Below are positions 1 through 50,573 of a stretch of DNA of 64,000 nt, in pieces. Under the pieces are notes generated by a model. That model was given only the letters and a program-made list of their open reading frames with translations. It did no database searches and was not told the origin of the DNA. Location of the stretch: contig JALPQD010000515.1 of assembly GCA_023101885.1 (NCBI GenBank), forward strand, positions 1,298,501 through 1,362,500, written 5' to 3'. Source of the DNA: Typhlomys cinereus (taxonomy: Eukaryota; Chordata; Mammalia; Rodentia; Platacanthomyidae). Within the stretch, counting starts at the first letter, position 1, and every line of letters starts with the position of its first letter. The translations under genes were made by a program, and so were the position numbers.

Positions 1-1914
1 ATTCAAAAATGATAGTGAGAAAATTAAGGGCTGGGGGGTGTAAAAAAACAAAGATAAAGGAACAAAGACCTGGAAGGCAGCTCCCCAGCACCTAGAAAAA
101 CCTTTCTTTTTACTCCCCAAATAATCCACAACCAACTTCCAATTATATAGGTCTGGAGATCTTGTATCTTGTTTACTAGAAACAATATAAATGTCAGAAT
201 TCCTTGGAGACCTGTGTCTGTCCAGGTAGGATCTCTGGTTGGTATTATGAAGTCCGAATAGCATACACAGTAATTACCTGCCAGGACAAGCAAACTAAGG
301 TGTTGTTCCTCATGGTTGGTAGTAACTATGAAACAAAGATTCCACAAGTAATGACACCCAGAGACCTCAGTGCTAGTTCAGGTCTGACCATGAATTGTGA
401 CCACATTTTTAACTTATGTAAGGGGAAAAAGTTAAAGGAAGGTTTTTGAGAGTTTACTTTCTATGTAATTGCAACACAGTAAGAAGTTCTGCAACAAATG
501 CTGAACAAATGGGTAAACATGAATGAATGTAAGTATGGTCAGGCCAAACAAGGACTGTCTAAAGTCACAGGTACAGAAGAACGGTGAGTGAATACGTTAG
601 AAATTAAAAGCCAGCAGTTATTTTCAGTCAAAAATAGTCTAAAAGTACACATGGTAACATATATGGGAATAAAAATTTAAAAATTTTAAAAATCTTTTCT
701 ATGATTCCAACATCTTGTGAAAAATAGTAATCTATCAATTAATTAATGAGATAGAGATTCAGAACTTAGAATTCAAACTATCCAACATGAAAACATCACC
801 TCAAGATGACTACTTGTAAATAATTTTAATTGTTTTTGAAATTTTTGTGGCAGGAGATGTAATCTATCTTAAGACTGAATTCTTAAGGTTAGGGGAAAGT
901 ACCAATTAAAGATAACGCCTCCTGTTTGCCCAGTTTCATTCAGGAAGAAATATGGCTGTAAACCAATAAAACACCATTGCTGCAATCCTTTCTGCTAAAG
1001 TCTATTTATCGCTCTTTTTCATTAAACTTTGATTTTCAAAGTTGTTTTTCTTAGGCTTAGATTCTCCGAAGGTCTTGTTACCTAAATTTAGACATTAATC
1101 CATCACAAATCACCTACATTTTCCAGAGAAAACATACAATTTTTGGTTTCTTTGCTTACAAGTATCCATCTTTTTTTTTTTTCCTCCATGCTAACATCTG
1201 GCTCTGCCCTAAGAAATGATCTTTTATTTCAAAATCAAATTAGTGATCTGAAAACCCAGCTGAAGAGTGATGCTTAAAAATTTGTATATTTACCAGCCTC
1301 CCCAACAGCCAGGGACCATCTCTTTGGACAGGTCTAGATGAGTTGCACTTGAAAGCTTAAATTGCTTCCCTTTTGTCCTAAAGGAAAGTACTTGGGGTGG
1401 TAAGGGAAGGACAATCTTCATGTAAATAGAGAACAAAATAAAGTGGAGAACTTCTATTTTTCATTACCAGAAAAGCTTTAAAATTGAACATATCAGATAT
1501 TCAAATAAAATAAAAAAATGCATTTTGAAATAAAATATGGATCATCTATCTATTTTTTAAAATTATCAAACATTATTCCATTAAACCCAGAATATAGAAA
1601 AAGTATGAAAACAATGTTTCACTAGTTTCATTTCCAAATGATTCTATATTGCAGAATACAATAAAAAAAGATAAATTCAAGACGAATGAGACTTATCAAC
1701 TCCTATGTTGTGGCAATTAAGTCAGCCATTGATTGAAGCCAATACTTTTCTTTTTTTCAGATGAAAGTTCTCCTACCTAAAAGAAATGATAGATAATAGA
1801 TAGCTATACCATCTATGTACTAATCATTTCCCAAAACAAGTAGCATTAAAAAGAAAAAACAAAAACAAAAACCACTAACCAAGGCACCAATTTGCTGTGG
1901 CCTGCTTTCTGAAG
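1..1914. other. AT-rich 3' flank of GNAI3, no gene seen
   Basis: No splice-flanked exon, conserved protein or clear repeat family is visible here. The open frames on both strands are short, with no recognisable domain. Part of it may be a longer GNAI3 3' UTR if the AATAAA at 1223-1228 is used. Confidence 0.5.
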
Positions 1915-3485
1915 CAGCTCTGATGACCAGACTTGTTTATTTTTCTTCATAAAGAGTTCACTTCTCAAGATAAAACGGGGTCCAATCCAAGAAGACTAGA
2001 CCTCAAAAGGCACCTCTCAGACTCCACTCTATTTGTTTGCCTTCCCTCATGCTCCACTCACTGTTGAGTGACATTTGCTGTACATGTACAAAAGGACCTG
2101 CAGCACCTGGAGCTCTGCACACATGCGAGACGTACCTGGAAGACAATGATGACTGCAGAGCACTGTGCACAGAGAGGAGGACACAGAGGCCTGGGGCCTG
2201 GGCTAAGATTTGGTAATGTGTGATCATGCCAAGGGACTGACTTCAGGGAACCCTTGGACCTAAACCCGTTCGCAGACAAAGGTGAATGCACACTCAGCAG
2301 AGCAAAAGAAACAAAAGACAGTGTTTCCAGAAAGGGCTGGTTACAAAAGGGACCAAACCTGGACTCTTTACTCACCATTTTAATACTGTTGCCACCTATA
2401 ACAGATTAAAATCTGTACACATGACAAAGTGGAAAAAGGTCCCAAAATGTAAGGTTTAGAAAAAGAAGGATTACTACTACAGTCAACATTGCTACAGTAA
2501 AAACATGGCAAACAGGGATTTGGCACCACATTTACAAAGTAAAAGCATGCACTGTTAATATACTCTAGGTGTCTCCCAACAACAAAAAAGGTCATGAGAT
2601 GGAAAACAAGGGGTACCTTGTATAAAACTCCCCACGACTGAGACAAACAAGCAAGAATCAAAGTGGTCGATTTGGTAGTATGTAGCAGCAAAGTCACAGG
2701 TTCTGTCTGAAATTCAGCCATTTTCATTTCATCCTGGCAGCTGTCCTGGGTGTGTCTGTATCCACAAAGCCGACTTTGTCTACTACATCAGCATTATCTA
2801 GCAATTTGGTAAACAGCACAAACAACTTCAACCTTTGACCACTAACTTAAAGAGAGAGCCAGAATACGACTGAAAAACTCTCCAACATTATGGTACTGTC
2901 AACATGATAGTAACACAAATTTCATTCAAAACAACTGTATTTATAGCCATAATAACTGGAAAGAGCTGTAATTATGGAAATACTATATCCTGTCCATACC
3001 AAGAGTTAAAAACAAAGAGTTCCTACTAAGAGGAAAATATTCAAGATGATCTGGTCACAGCATATGCATAGTTAAGACTGTGTTCTCATAAAGATTCTTT
3101 TGGAAACAAATACAATTTAGTATAGTTATTCTTCTCTTGATGAAAAGAAAACCTTAGAAATTAACTACCAGTGATTTGTAAAAAGGAAAAAAGAAAGCTA
3201 CATATATAAGTTCTGGAATGCAGCACCTCAACTTCATAAAAGCTCTAAACATTTGAGATTATAAAATCCAAGTGATGTCTTGATGATCGAATCATACTTT
3301 ACAGTTGTTCCAATTCCAATGTCTGACTTGAATATCTCATGTCAATTAAACATTCCCTAATAGAAGATTGTGCTAAAGAGTGCTAAGATTCTGCATGCTG
3401 CTGCCATTCCTGGTCCCGTCATGCTTGGGAATTGTCCCAAGAGACAGCAAAAGATGTCTTGTCTCAACACTCCACGTTGTAGTAA
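1915..3485 (-). other. GNAI3: GNAI3 3' UTR, terminal untranslated exon (3' end inferred)
   Basis: This would be the terminal exon downstream of the 3' UTR intron. Reading on the minus strand from 3485, the first canonical AATAAA is at 1936-1941, so cleavage near 1915 is plausible. A second AATAAA lies at 1223-1228 and could give a longer form, and an ATTAAA is at 2372-2377. The stretch is AT-rich, has no recognisable young SINE, and its open frames are short and unrelated to any family. Confidence 0.5.
1936..1941 (-). terminator. GNAI3: Candidate polyadenylation signal of GNAI3
   Basis: This is the first AATAAA hexamer met downstream of the GNAI3 stop on the minus strand, about 1.65 kb after it. 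A further AATAAA at 1223-1228 is an alternative. It was chosen by position only. Confidence 0.4.
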
Positions 3486-3574
3486 CTAGAAAAGAAGAAG
3501 ATTCTTTATTAGAAAAATTGATAAAGTCAAGAGACACTACTATAACACTATAGCTACGTTGACTGAAGTCTTAC
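3486..3574 (-). other. GNAI3: Small intron in the GNAI3 3' UTR
   Basis: Fifteen nt after the TGA codon there is a donor (CAAAAA|GTAAGA). A strong acceptor follows 89 bp later, with a pyrimidine run ending TTTTCTAG at 3486. The bases brought together read as ordinary 3' UTR. I recall that mammalian GNAI2/GNAI3 genes have such a ninth untranslated exon, which supports the call. The junction is under 50 nt from the stop, so it should not trigger nonsense-mediated decay. Confidence 0.75.
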
Positions 3575-3589
3575 TTTTTGGTAACATCT

Positions 3590-41687
<38,098 letters not shown>

Positions 41688-41999
41688 TCAGCTCCCCCAG
41701 CGCCCGGAGAAACCGGATATCCGGCGTCGCGACACTTCCGGCGACGCCCTGCGGCCGTGACCGCTCGAACCGCTCGAACCGCTCGGGCTCGGCGAGGGGA
41801 GGCGGGCGCCGGAGCGGAAGTCCGCGGGAGCCGCGGCGGAGTCCTGCGGCGCTCGCCTCCACCTGGCCGGGGCTTCCTTCCCTTCTGCTTGAGGGACAGC
41901 GGGGCTCGCGGCTCAGGGCGCCCTCCTGACGGCGCTCAGAGGGTCTGGCGGCCGCACAGGGAATCCTTAGTAAAGCAGAGCTCGCAGCCTGCAGAGGGT

Positions 42000-44900
42000 G
42001 TCGGCTGGGAAAGGTTCTGCGCTGTGATGGTCTCTGAATGTGGAGTCCCAACTCCTGCGGGGACAAACGCCTTAATCCGATCAGTGAGATGGGAACAGAC
42101 TACTCGCGCCACATCCGAGGTCTGTAACACCGATCAGCCTCTTGGTCCACCATCTGCTCTTAATATTTTGGACATTCTACTACTGCGTGTGAATTTCTGC
42201 GGGCTGTACATTTGCTTGGCTCCGATGCTGCCAAAGGATTACTTGACGTAGCTAGCAAAAGGTAGCACCTACCTGAAAAGGTAGGTGTAGTTCATAAAGT
42301 TTGCATGCTGCCCGGCTTTCTAGTATAAGCCTAGGACTTCCACCGAGGTAAGTCAACCTCAGCCCCATACCCAGAGACAAACCAAATCTATCAGATTCTG
42401 AGTGATAACCACACACATACTAATGAATCCCCTGCAAAATCCACGCTGATACTTTTCATGGCTAACAATTGTGATCGTAGTCCTAAAATACCTTTATTGC
42501 AAATAGTTCCACGGAGGGGAGGGGGGCTTTTTTGGTAGCCCCAAAACATTTCCCTGTAATTAAAATGTATCTCTCTAATAGAAGTTACAGAGGCTAAACT
42601 AAAAATCAAAGGCCCAACAGAAATATCCATATAATGAAGATTGATTCACTAGAAGCAGTTTGCTTGTAGGACACTGAAACCATACAGTAACCTTATCCAC
42701 TTCATCACAACGCTTATTAATTCCAAGTCCTCGGAGTTTGAAAAGTCTCCCGCTTATTTCCAAGAATGAAAAGAGGCTGCTTTTCCTTTATCGGTACTTC
42801 TAGGGGGGAAAGCGGCAAGAAAGAGGAGGGAAAAACAACATTTATTAGGTACCTATTTGCCAGGTATGACTAGGTGCTTCCATGTCTCATTTCTTTTAAA
42901 TCCTCACAACAACCCTGTGAGGTAGGTAATGTTGATTTCCCATTCCCACAGACGAGGAAACGGGCTCAGAGAGATTATTAAGCAGCTTCCCATGTTCACA
43001 CAGTAGTTCAGATTCCCGCCCAGACCCCCCTTCTACCAGCCAGGTCCCTTAGAAGATATTGCTGGGGAAAACCTGACCACACAAAGTCTACAGTTGTCAT
43101 CTAGGATGGGAGCAATCCCACTATCAGGATGTAGAAAAACCTAACTGGTAGAATGAATCACCCTGCTATTTCTTCAGCATGTAAGGAAGATTTTGTCCAG
43201 GAATAGCTTTCAAGTTAAGGATTACACATTGAACTTTACCAAGCCATCCTGGTGACTAGAAAACTCTTGGGAGGTGAGCAGAGCAAACACTGTTGGGAAG
43301 ATTCTCAGCATAATAAAGGTTTACTTCCTTCATGATCCATTCCTACAGGAAAAAAAATAAATGGCAGATGAATCCATGTGTGTCAAACTCACTAGTAAAA
43401 GCCAGAGAAATCTCAGTGTCAGATTGCTTCAGACTTAGCTGGAGATGCCCTCACACCTAAAAGAAAAAATCTTTATGCATGTGAGGAAAGAGGTAGGGAA
43501 CAAAGTCAAAGGAAAAGGGAAAATAAGTTAACAAAATGGCTGCCAAACAATGTTTAATGTCCTCCCCCAACACACACCCCCTTTTCTATTTCTACTGGGG
43601 TCATGCTGCCACCTGCTGTCAATTTCTGGGATCTACATATGAAAGTTTCTTCTGTAGGAATGAGATTCCTCAGGGTTTATCTTAAAAAGTGAGGAGAGAA
43701 AGAGAACATGTTTTGAGTTCACACTTTCTAAGGGTTTTCCTCAGGTGCTAGACTAGAATAATACTTTAGTGATAGGAAGACAGAAATCTAGAAATATTCC
43801 TAGTTCAGAAGAGGAAAAAATAATTTCTGTGCCCAGTTGCCTTTAAAAGGTTGTTTTCTTCACTAGAGAGATTCATTTACAATCCTCATATTTCCCACAA
43901 CCTATGAGAAGGCTCCCTGTATCACTTCAATGAACTCTCAGAACCAGAGATATATTCTCCCTTATATTTCTCAAGCACATTCTACAGTACTTTTATCTGA
44001 CCTAAATGTTCTAAAAAAATATAAAGATTCTGATCAAATTAGCAATGAATTCCTTGAAGGCAGCTGACCATCGGTCTCTGGGAATAGTGGTGTTGAACTA
44101 TCTATACATGGAATAGAACTGAAGAAGTCAGTATTGATATCAATATAATTTTTTATCATAAAAATTATTTATTGTCTGTTCAAAGGGGAAACTGCCCCAT
44201 CCCAACCCCTTTTCCCCCTAGTTCTGTGAACTAGAAATTTGTTCAGATATAGACCATACCACCCTCTGGCTCTATCTCGACCCTTTAGTGCTAAAATGAG
44301 GAAATGGACAGGTGGTCCCAGATGTACCTATCCAGTTTATAGTGATCCCCTCTCCACTGAAAATACTGCCAACACTAATCCACATGGTTTCTGGGCGCAA
44401 CTCTCAGCTCTCCCTCCGACCCAGGGCTGCAGGTAGGAGACAGATTGAACTCTTGTCACTGAAGCTAATCTTGAGAGCGATGAACCAGAGTACGGATGCA
44501 TTTAATGGACTATAGATATCCCACCCTTCCCATGCCCGACCTTAGTCTCTTGCACCCGATTGTCCAAGGGGGCTGGCTGTAGGTGGGTCACTGCCATGAG
44601 AGAGATCGGGGAGGCCAGTCCTGGAAAGAAAAGATTTGCAGTATTATTGATGAGGGTGATTAATCACCTGTTTCTGAATCCAACCACTTTATCCATTCAA
44701 ATGCTAACCCCCACTCTAAGCTCTCTGATCATTCTAGTTATTCATCCTAAAGGATACCCCGTCTTATACTTGTCTCCGCTGAGATCAAATCCCACGTTTC
44801 ATCTACTAGAAGAGCTTTTCCTGGGGAGGGAGAGAGCTGCAGTGAATGTTCCTGTCTTCTACTCCGGGATCCTAATTGCTATTTCTCCTTGAGAAATAGG

Positions 44901-45415
44901 GAAGAGTTCTTACTTGAAGAAAATCTCAGACATTAACCTAAAAAGGGGTCTATGAACTCATATGGAAGTCCTGAGCTGCAGTTTTGTTCTCTTCAAATAT
45001 ACTAAGGAAATGGGAAGACATGGGTCATTTCTTACCTTGCCTGAGTGCAAGTATTGTACTGAACTATATATATATTCCCTCTAGTCATAGAATAACTCCA
45101 TACCTGACTCCTAGAGATTCCCTGTTCCCTGAGGCACAGGCTCCACCTCACCTTTGTGACCCTTTTCTGTCGACCTGGTGTCATCATACCCAGGATCCCT
45201 CCCCCAATAGTCAAAGATCACAGCCAAGTCCACGGCTTTTGCCACATGTCCGTCCTGTTGGCTCTGGTCCCGACAGAGGAAACACCGAATAAACGGTATG
45301 TGCAGAGACCCTGTCCCCAGCCCAGCCAGCTGGAAAAAGGAGGTCCTACCAGGCAGTCTTTGGAATCATAAACCCAGCCCCAAGCCCTATCTCCTTCCAA
45401 GTGTCCAGGGACCCG
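42000..45415 (-). other. GPR61: Probable GPR61 3' UTR and spacer before GNAI3
   Basis: No coding gene is visible. On the minus strand, AATAAA occurs at 44168-44173 (about 1.25 kb after the GPR61 stop), 42841-42846 and 42493-42498. Any of these could end the transcript. From memory, mammalian GPR61 transcripts have a long 3' UTR reaching close to GNAI3, which would favour a distal site. A reversed MIR lies at 42838-43045. Confidence 0.45.
42838..43045 (-). mobile_element. MIR SINE
   Basis: Well-preserved reversed MIR: CATTTATTAGGTACCTATTT, AATCCTCACAACAACCCTGT, CAGACGAGGAAACGGGCTCA and TTCACACAGTAGTTCAG. Confidence 0.9.
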
Positions 45416-46768
45416 TCATGACTCCAGCCGGGTGGAGGGGGCAGGATGGAGGTAGCTGTCCGACATGATGATGTCACTGGTAAGTTGCTGCTCCAGGAAC
45501 TCGGAGGTCTCCTCCGCAATTTGGCCTGGGATTCGGAAGTCCACCGCAGCTTGCTCTTGCTTGGGGCTGGGTAGGGGCCGGGAAGCCCAGTTCTCCGAGG
45601 GACAGCCGGTGCCCTGAAGGAACTGCAGGAAGTTCTCCTCGATGGAGCCCTCCCGACTCGGCAGCCTCAGCTCCTCCGGAGCTGACTTGAAGAAGCAGAC
45701 AAGCTGCTTACTGAGCTCCCCCCGGATCTGCCGGTTGAGGCAGCCGTAGAAGAAGGGGTTGGAAGTGAAGCAGAAGTAGCCGATCCAGGTCACCACACTC
45801 TCTACCTGCCCCGTGGACACGGGCTGAGCACTCAGAGCCACGTAGAGATGGAAGGAGAAGTAGGGCAGCCAACAGAGCAGGAACTGCCCCCCCACGGCCA
45901 GGAGGACCACCGCCGCCTTTCCACCCCCAAACGTCCGGTGCGGGGTGGTCTGGTGGGCCCCAGAGCTGGTGACCATGGTGGAGCGGCTACTGAGCGACTC
46001 GGAGCGTTGCCGGGGTGTCTCCATCCACGTGGGCAGCGGCCCGTGCTGCATGGCAGCCACGCGAGCCACGCGGAACATGCTGCAGTAGACCACGAGAATG
46101 AGGAGCAGGGGCAGCAAGAAGTAGAGGACAGCAAAGACCACCACGAAGAGCTGGCAGTAGGCACTGTGGCTCCATTGGAGTGAGCAGCCTGGAGGAACGC
46201 TGGGGGGTCCCTCGTCCCAGGAGACCCTTCCCAGCACGGGCACGGTGGCCATGGCCAGCGCCTTCACCCACACGCCCACCAGTACAGAGGCCACCAGCCC
46301 CAGCGTCATGCGCACCTCGTAGCGCATGGGGTGCACCACGTAGTAGTAGCGCTCCACGTTGATGGCGGACACGGAGAGGATGGCCAGGCTGACGAAGCAC
46401 ACGCTCAGGAACAGGTAGAGGCGGCAGGCCACCTCCCCGAAGAGGGCGTGGTCAAAGAGGGCGGAGCTGGACAGCATGGCCAGGGGCATGAGCGTCAGCG
46501 CGGCCAGCAGGTCCACCAGGCAGAGGTGGAAGACGAAGACGAACTTGCGCAGGGCCGGCGTCTTGGCGATCACGGCCATCACGGCGGCATTGCCGGCCAC
46601 GGCGGTGAGGTCCAGCAGCAGCATGAAGAAGAGCGCCACGGACTCCGAAGTCACGTCCCGCAGCCCCAACTCGGGGACCCCGCTGGCAGTCGAAGGGCCT
46701 GGGGTCTGAGGGGCCCTCCCCAAAGTGGAAGCGTTTCCTGATGACTGGGGGATGGGTGAGGACTCCAT
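45416..46768 (-). CDS. GPR61: Orphan G protein-coupled receptor 61, single coding exon, intact
   Basis: Class A orphan receptor at the plasma membrane, expressed mainly in brain and pituitary and known for strong constitutive Gs/cAMP signalling; mouse knockouts overeat and become obese (literature knowledge). The 450-residue frame has seven hydrophobic segments at about 44-67, 79-101, 116-138, 156-178, 206-228, 284-305 and 320-342. Motifs: N-glycosylation sequon NAS at 12-14, Asn60 (1.50), Asp86 (2.50), disulfide Cys115 and Cys195, ERY at 139-141, CWLP at 299-302, NPFFY at 337-341, and Cys358 as a likely palmitoylation site. Third-loop and tail Ser-rich stretches are conserved-looking. The start is the MESSPIP Met: the frame opens further upstream only through a GTG, and an in-frame TGA lies just before that. 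The near-family length and lack of any break argue for function. It is tandem with GNAI3, 3.9 kb upstream. Confidence 0.98.
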   Translation of the reverse strand: MESSPIPQSSGNASTLGRAPQTPGPSTASGVPELGLRDVTSESVALFFMLLLDLTAVAGNAAVMAVIAKTPALRKFVFVFHLCLVDLLAALTLMPLAMLSSSALFDHALFGEVACRLYLFLSVCFVSLAILSVSAINVERYYYVVHPMRYEVRMTLGLVASVLVGVWVKALAMATVPVLGRVSWDEGPPSVPPGCSLQWSHSAYCQLFVVVFAVLYFLLPLLLILVVYCSMFRVARVAAMQHGPLPTWMETPRQRSESLSSRSTMVTSSGAHQTTPHRTFGGGKAAVVLLAVGGQFLLCWLPYFSFHLYVALSAQPVSTGQVESVVTWIGYFCFTSNPFFYGCLNRQIRGELSKQLVCFFKSAPEELRLPSREGSIEENFLQFLQGTGCPSENWASRPLPSPKQEQAAVDFRIPGQIAEETSEFLEQQLTSDIIMSDSYLHPAPSTRLES

Positions 46769-47120
46769 GGGGCCGAGAGAGGACACCCAGGGCACCTCCT
46801 GTCACAGGCCCATCCCCCATCCTAGTCCAAGACCCTGGGATGGCGAATCCAAGCCCCGGCTTCCCGACTGCGCGGGGGGCCTCCTGCCCAAGCCCCCTGG
46901 ACAGGCTCTCCTCACCAGCCTTCGAGGCTGGGCTCCTCTGTGGCCAGGCCAGGCCGCCGTGCACTCAGAAGCTCCTGTCCATTTTCTGGCGGGAGGCAGC
47001 CTGAAGGTCAGCCCTGGTAAGGGGAGGTGGTCGAGGATGGACCAGCCCTCCAGCTTCAGCGCAGCCTCTTTCCTAGTTCTCCATGCCTTTCTTCCCTTTC
47101 CAGAGCAATTCTAAATCCTC
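46769..47120 (-). other. GPR61: GPR61 5' UTR/splice-acceptor region (boundary not fixed)
   Basis: GPR61 coding exons in mammals follow one or more untranslated exons, so an acceptor should lie just upstream of the ATG. Candidates on the minus strand are GTGACAG at 46799, GGCCACAG near 46937 and CCCGCCAG near 46985. None has a decisive pyrimidine tract. Confidence 0.35.
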
Positions 47121-47334
47121 TGTCTCCCTTCCTCGGGGCCCTGGTCTCCTTCGAAGGGGACATGCACAGGAGGAGCACATGATTGGGCTTTTAGTTCCAG
47201 GTCTGGTTTTACTAACTGATTCTTCTGGACTCTGGTCTCCTCATAAAGGCATCTGTAAAATGAAGGAAACAGCGCCTGTTTCAAAACTGTCTGCAGGTCT
47301 GGCGTAGCTGGTTAATAGCAGTACTCGTCATAAG

Positions 47335-47545
47335 CAGTGATGTTTACGTGGGGCTTTCCACATCCCACACGCTAAGCACCCTATATATATCAACACATCT
47401 TAATCCTCACCTAACCCTATGGGACAGATTATAGATATCCATTCCTCCAGGGATAGGCCCGAGGCCTAGGAAGATTACGGAATTCACAGGAGATTGTATA
47501 GCTAGGAAGTGGCACGTTCCAAGTCATCTGGCCTCAAGGCCAGTT
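47335..47545 (-). mobile_element. MIR SINE
   Basis: Reversed MIR: CATCTTAATCCTCACC, CCCTATGGGACAGATTATAG and TAGCTAGGAAGTGGCACG. Confidence 0.75.
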
Positions 47546-47549
47546 CCCT

Positions 47550-49860
47550 TGTCCTGTTTCTGGTGGGAAAGTAGCCTCCATACCGACTGGAATCTAGTAG
47601 GCTTCCAGCAAATCATTGTTGAACTTGACCTGTCCCTAAAAATGCCTTTCAGAATGCTCTCAGAACTGTGCTTTTGAAAGCTCTTCTGACATCATTGCTG
47701 CCAGTTTGGGACTGTTGAGAAGCTGCAGTGAAAACAGAACGCTCCAGCCGAAAGCAAGACCAGCACTCCAGCCTCAGCTCCCAAGGCCAGAGGCCTCTGT
47801 CGCTTGAAAGCTGTTCTTCTCTACTCGCTCTTAGTTTCTCAAGGCTGCTGTGCCCCTGCTGGCAGAAGAAGACATCTCCCCATATCGCTCTGGTCTTTGG
47901 AGCTGACCCTTCTCTTACCATCACAGAACAAAGAATGAGAGTAGATGCCCATGTAAAAAGGGTAAAGAGGAGGGGAGGGAAGGAAGATAGACTGTGACTA
48001 TGAAAGCAGGTACACACAAAGCAAGGGGAAAAACTAGAAGAAATCAGTAACCCTCACGTCTCCTGATCAAATGGCAAGTCTGTTCCATGTGTCATTATCC
48101 ATGTTGAGTCTCCAGATAACTGAAATGTGTTGTCTAATGTAATTTTTTTCATTTACATATAACGTTCCTACAGATTCCCTCAATATATTATGCTGACTTA
48201 CACAGCTTAAATGCAAACCACAGGCACGCCAAGTCTCAATGGCCTTTTTGTAGACAAAAGTTTCCTGGACTTCACATTTCTTTATCTGTGAAATGGTAAG
48301 GGTTAGACTAGAAGAAGGCCAAAGTTCTTACACATAGCATTTTACTACTCTGTGAGTTCCTGGGCTGGGAGGGACCTGGGAGTTGCTCCATTTAAAAACC
48401 TGCAATTTCCAAGACTACAGTGAAGACCACGTGGCCTCCAGGACACGTTCTTCCTGTTCATAAACTTTGCACTAATTTAACATCTGACATGCTGTGCATG
48501 CAATAGGTGTTCAATGCAGTTTTGGGAGTTGAATCAGACTCGCGTTAACTAATTGAATCCCTGCCCCCTGGTGCAGGCTCCAAAAATATTCAGTCATCTC
48601 TGCGCCAGCCAGGGGACTCTCTTCTGGAAAGGATAGCCCAGGCTTCTGGATTTGCAGCTTCCCTAACTTTGGACAACTGCCTAGAGACTTGACTCTCTCC
48701 AGGGAGATGTCAATTTCTCATAAGAGTATCTACCAGGAAAAATGTCCTTAAGAAATCCTAGAGAATGCATCTTTACCATTTATTCTCCATACCACAATAT
48801 ACCCATCCATTCTCCCTAGGAGTAGGGCCCAAGAAGACGTGACTGTGGATCTCTGATAGCTAAAGGGAACACCATGTGTGGACAGACAGCAGGGACGCAA
48901 ACTAGCGAGACCTAGCCAGGGTCTCAGACTGAGGAAAGCAGATGGTTTCCATGTGGAAATGTGCTCTGCAGCCATGATGAAGCTCTGGGCAAGAAGGCAT
49001 CGGGCATTTCTCTTTGTCATAGCCCCTGCTGTGACGGTCTTGCCAGCATCTCCACAATGATCCTCAAATTCCAGGATTTCAATTTACTTCCTAACAGACA
49101 GAACAATATACTTGGCACTCCTTGCTGACGGCCTAGGAAGGCTGTGGCATAGTGGTTTCACAGGGGAAACCCAGGGAGCCACTGCTAGCTCATGTCATCA
49201 CGCCTTCCACCCTAGCAGACGTTCTCGGCCTCCCACTGCTTCCTTCAACACCCCCCCACACACACACACCTCCAGGACCTCCGAGTACCTGGAAAGCTTT
49301 GCCATAATACCGTGTGAAGTCTAGGCCCTAGTAGGGACATCATCAAATGACAAATGTCTGTATTTCAGGGTGGACACACACGTGCCCAACCCAAGGCCAT
49401 ATAGATGGTGCTGGCACCTGTTTCTCACACACAGCTTCTAGCCCAAGGATCACAGCCTGGCCTGCTTCAAGCCAGAGCACGCTGCTCCTAAGAGAGGGGG
49501 CATTTCCAGGGATCTTTAACCTCTCTTCCCAGCAGAGTTGCCCACACCCAGGGCTCAGATGCCTATCAGCCTGGGTGCCAAAGGATCTATTCCCAGGATG
49601 TGGGGGACCCATCCCTATGACACAGAGCAAGGCAGAGAGGGAATGCTGTCTGTGGCAGGATGTGACTACTGTCTCCAGCACGGCGTGATCAACCCCCAAA
49701 CACTAGTGCCCCAACACTATCTTTGGGACACCTGAGAGCCCATCCCCTGACGAAATTACCCATCATAAGACCGGGCAGACTGCTCCCTGGGACACTGCCT
49801 TTCCTATAGAATATGGCAGCACTTAACTGCCAGGCCCGGCTCTGGGCCCCATTCCTGGCC
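47550..49860. other. Upstream flank of GPR61, no gene recognised
   Basis: Moderate GC sequence with no coding exon that I can support. A short plus-strand MIR-like piece (TTTCTTTATCTGTGAAATGG) is at 48275-48310. Confidence 0.5.
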
Positions 49861-49877
49861 TAGTCGGCAACTCCTAC

Positions 49878-50000
49878 CTTTGCTGAGCAGCTCCCGGCTC
49901 CCATGTGATAGCTGCTCTCAGCTGATGCTTCTCCAAGGCTGCTGAAGCCTGAACCACTGCAGTGAACAGAGAGAGGCAGGCAGCAGAGCAGGATGCTCAG
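49878..50000 (-). other. GPR61: Candidate untranslated 5' exon of GPR61
   Basis: On the minus strand, GGGAGCCGGGAGCTGCTCAG is followed by CAAAG|GTAGGAG, a fair donor at 49877. It lies about 3 kb upstream of the CDS, a spacing that fits my memory of the human gene. The 5' edge is unknown. This is only a suggestion. Confidence 0.25.
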
Positions 50001-50199
50001 AGAGCCTCTGGGTCCTAGTGGCCTCCTTCTTCCCACCAGCCCCCTAGAGTTACTTCTGGAGCAAACAGCTGGACCCCTGAGACCTCAGGCAAAGTGCTCA
50101 GGAGTGAGCTGGGCTCCTTATATTTGTCCCAAGTCCCCGGACTGCCTCTTTGGAAGCTTCCCGGAGCCAGGTAATGACAGGCAGGGGAAACCTTTCCAA

Positions 50200-50295
50200 T
50201 CACCTCGATGAAGACCTTGTCACTTAGTAGCTGGAGGACCTTAGGCAAGTCATTTCCAGTTTTTGCCTTCATTTCTTAACTGTTCAATAGGATTT
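50200..50295 (+). mobile_element. MIR SINE fragment
   Basis: Plus-strand MIR core: TTAGTAGCTGGAGGACCTTA, GGCAAGTCATTTCC and TTCATTTCTTAACTG. Confidence 0.6.
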
Positions 50296-50550
50296 CAGGG
50301 TAGTTGACCCCGAAGTTTCCGAAAGCCCTATTCTTACGTGGCTCTGTGTAACATCAGAACCAAGGTGTAAGTTGCAGGCAAGTCAGTGCACACAAGAGCT
50401 CCAAAACTATACCTGGGAAGAGCTGTGGCTCAGAGGAAGAGCCAAGGGAGGTGACAAATCTGCAGAGCAGACTGAAGGGTAGAAGTAAGCGAGGTTTGAA
50501 AAAGAACCAAAGGCCTTATCTTGATCCTGCACTTTCTCCCCTACCCCTGC

Positions 50551-50573
50551 AAAAAAAAAAAAAAAAAAAAAAA
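50551..50573. repeat. Poly(A) run
   Basis: 23 A residues, possibly the tail of an old retroelement. No body could be assigned. Confidence 0.9.

Noticed and set aside
2003..2727. Several minus-strand frames of 74-115 codons downstream of GNAI3
   Set aside because: They sit in the probable GNAI3 3' UTR, overlap in different frames, and show no domain.
45832..46964. Open frames antisense to, or in other frames of, GPR61
   Set aside because: Shadows of the GPR61 codon bias in a GC-rich CDS. The receptor frame alone shows the seven membrane segments and GPCR motifs.
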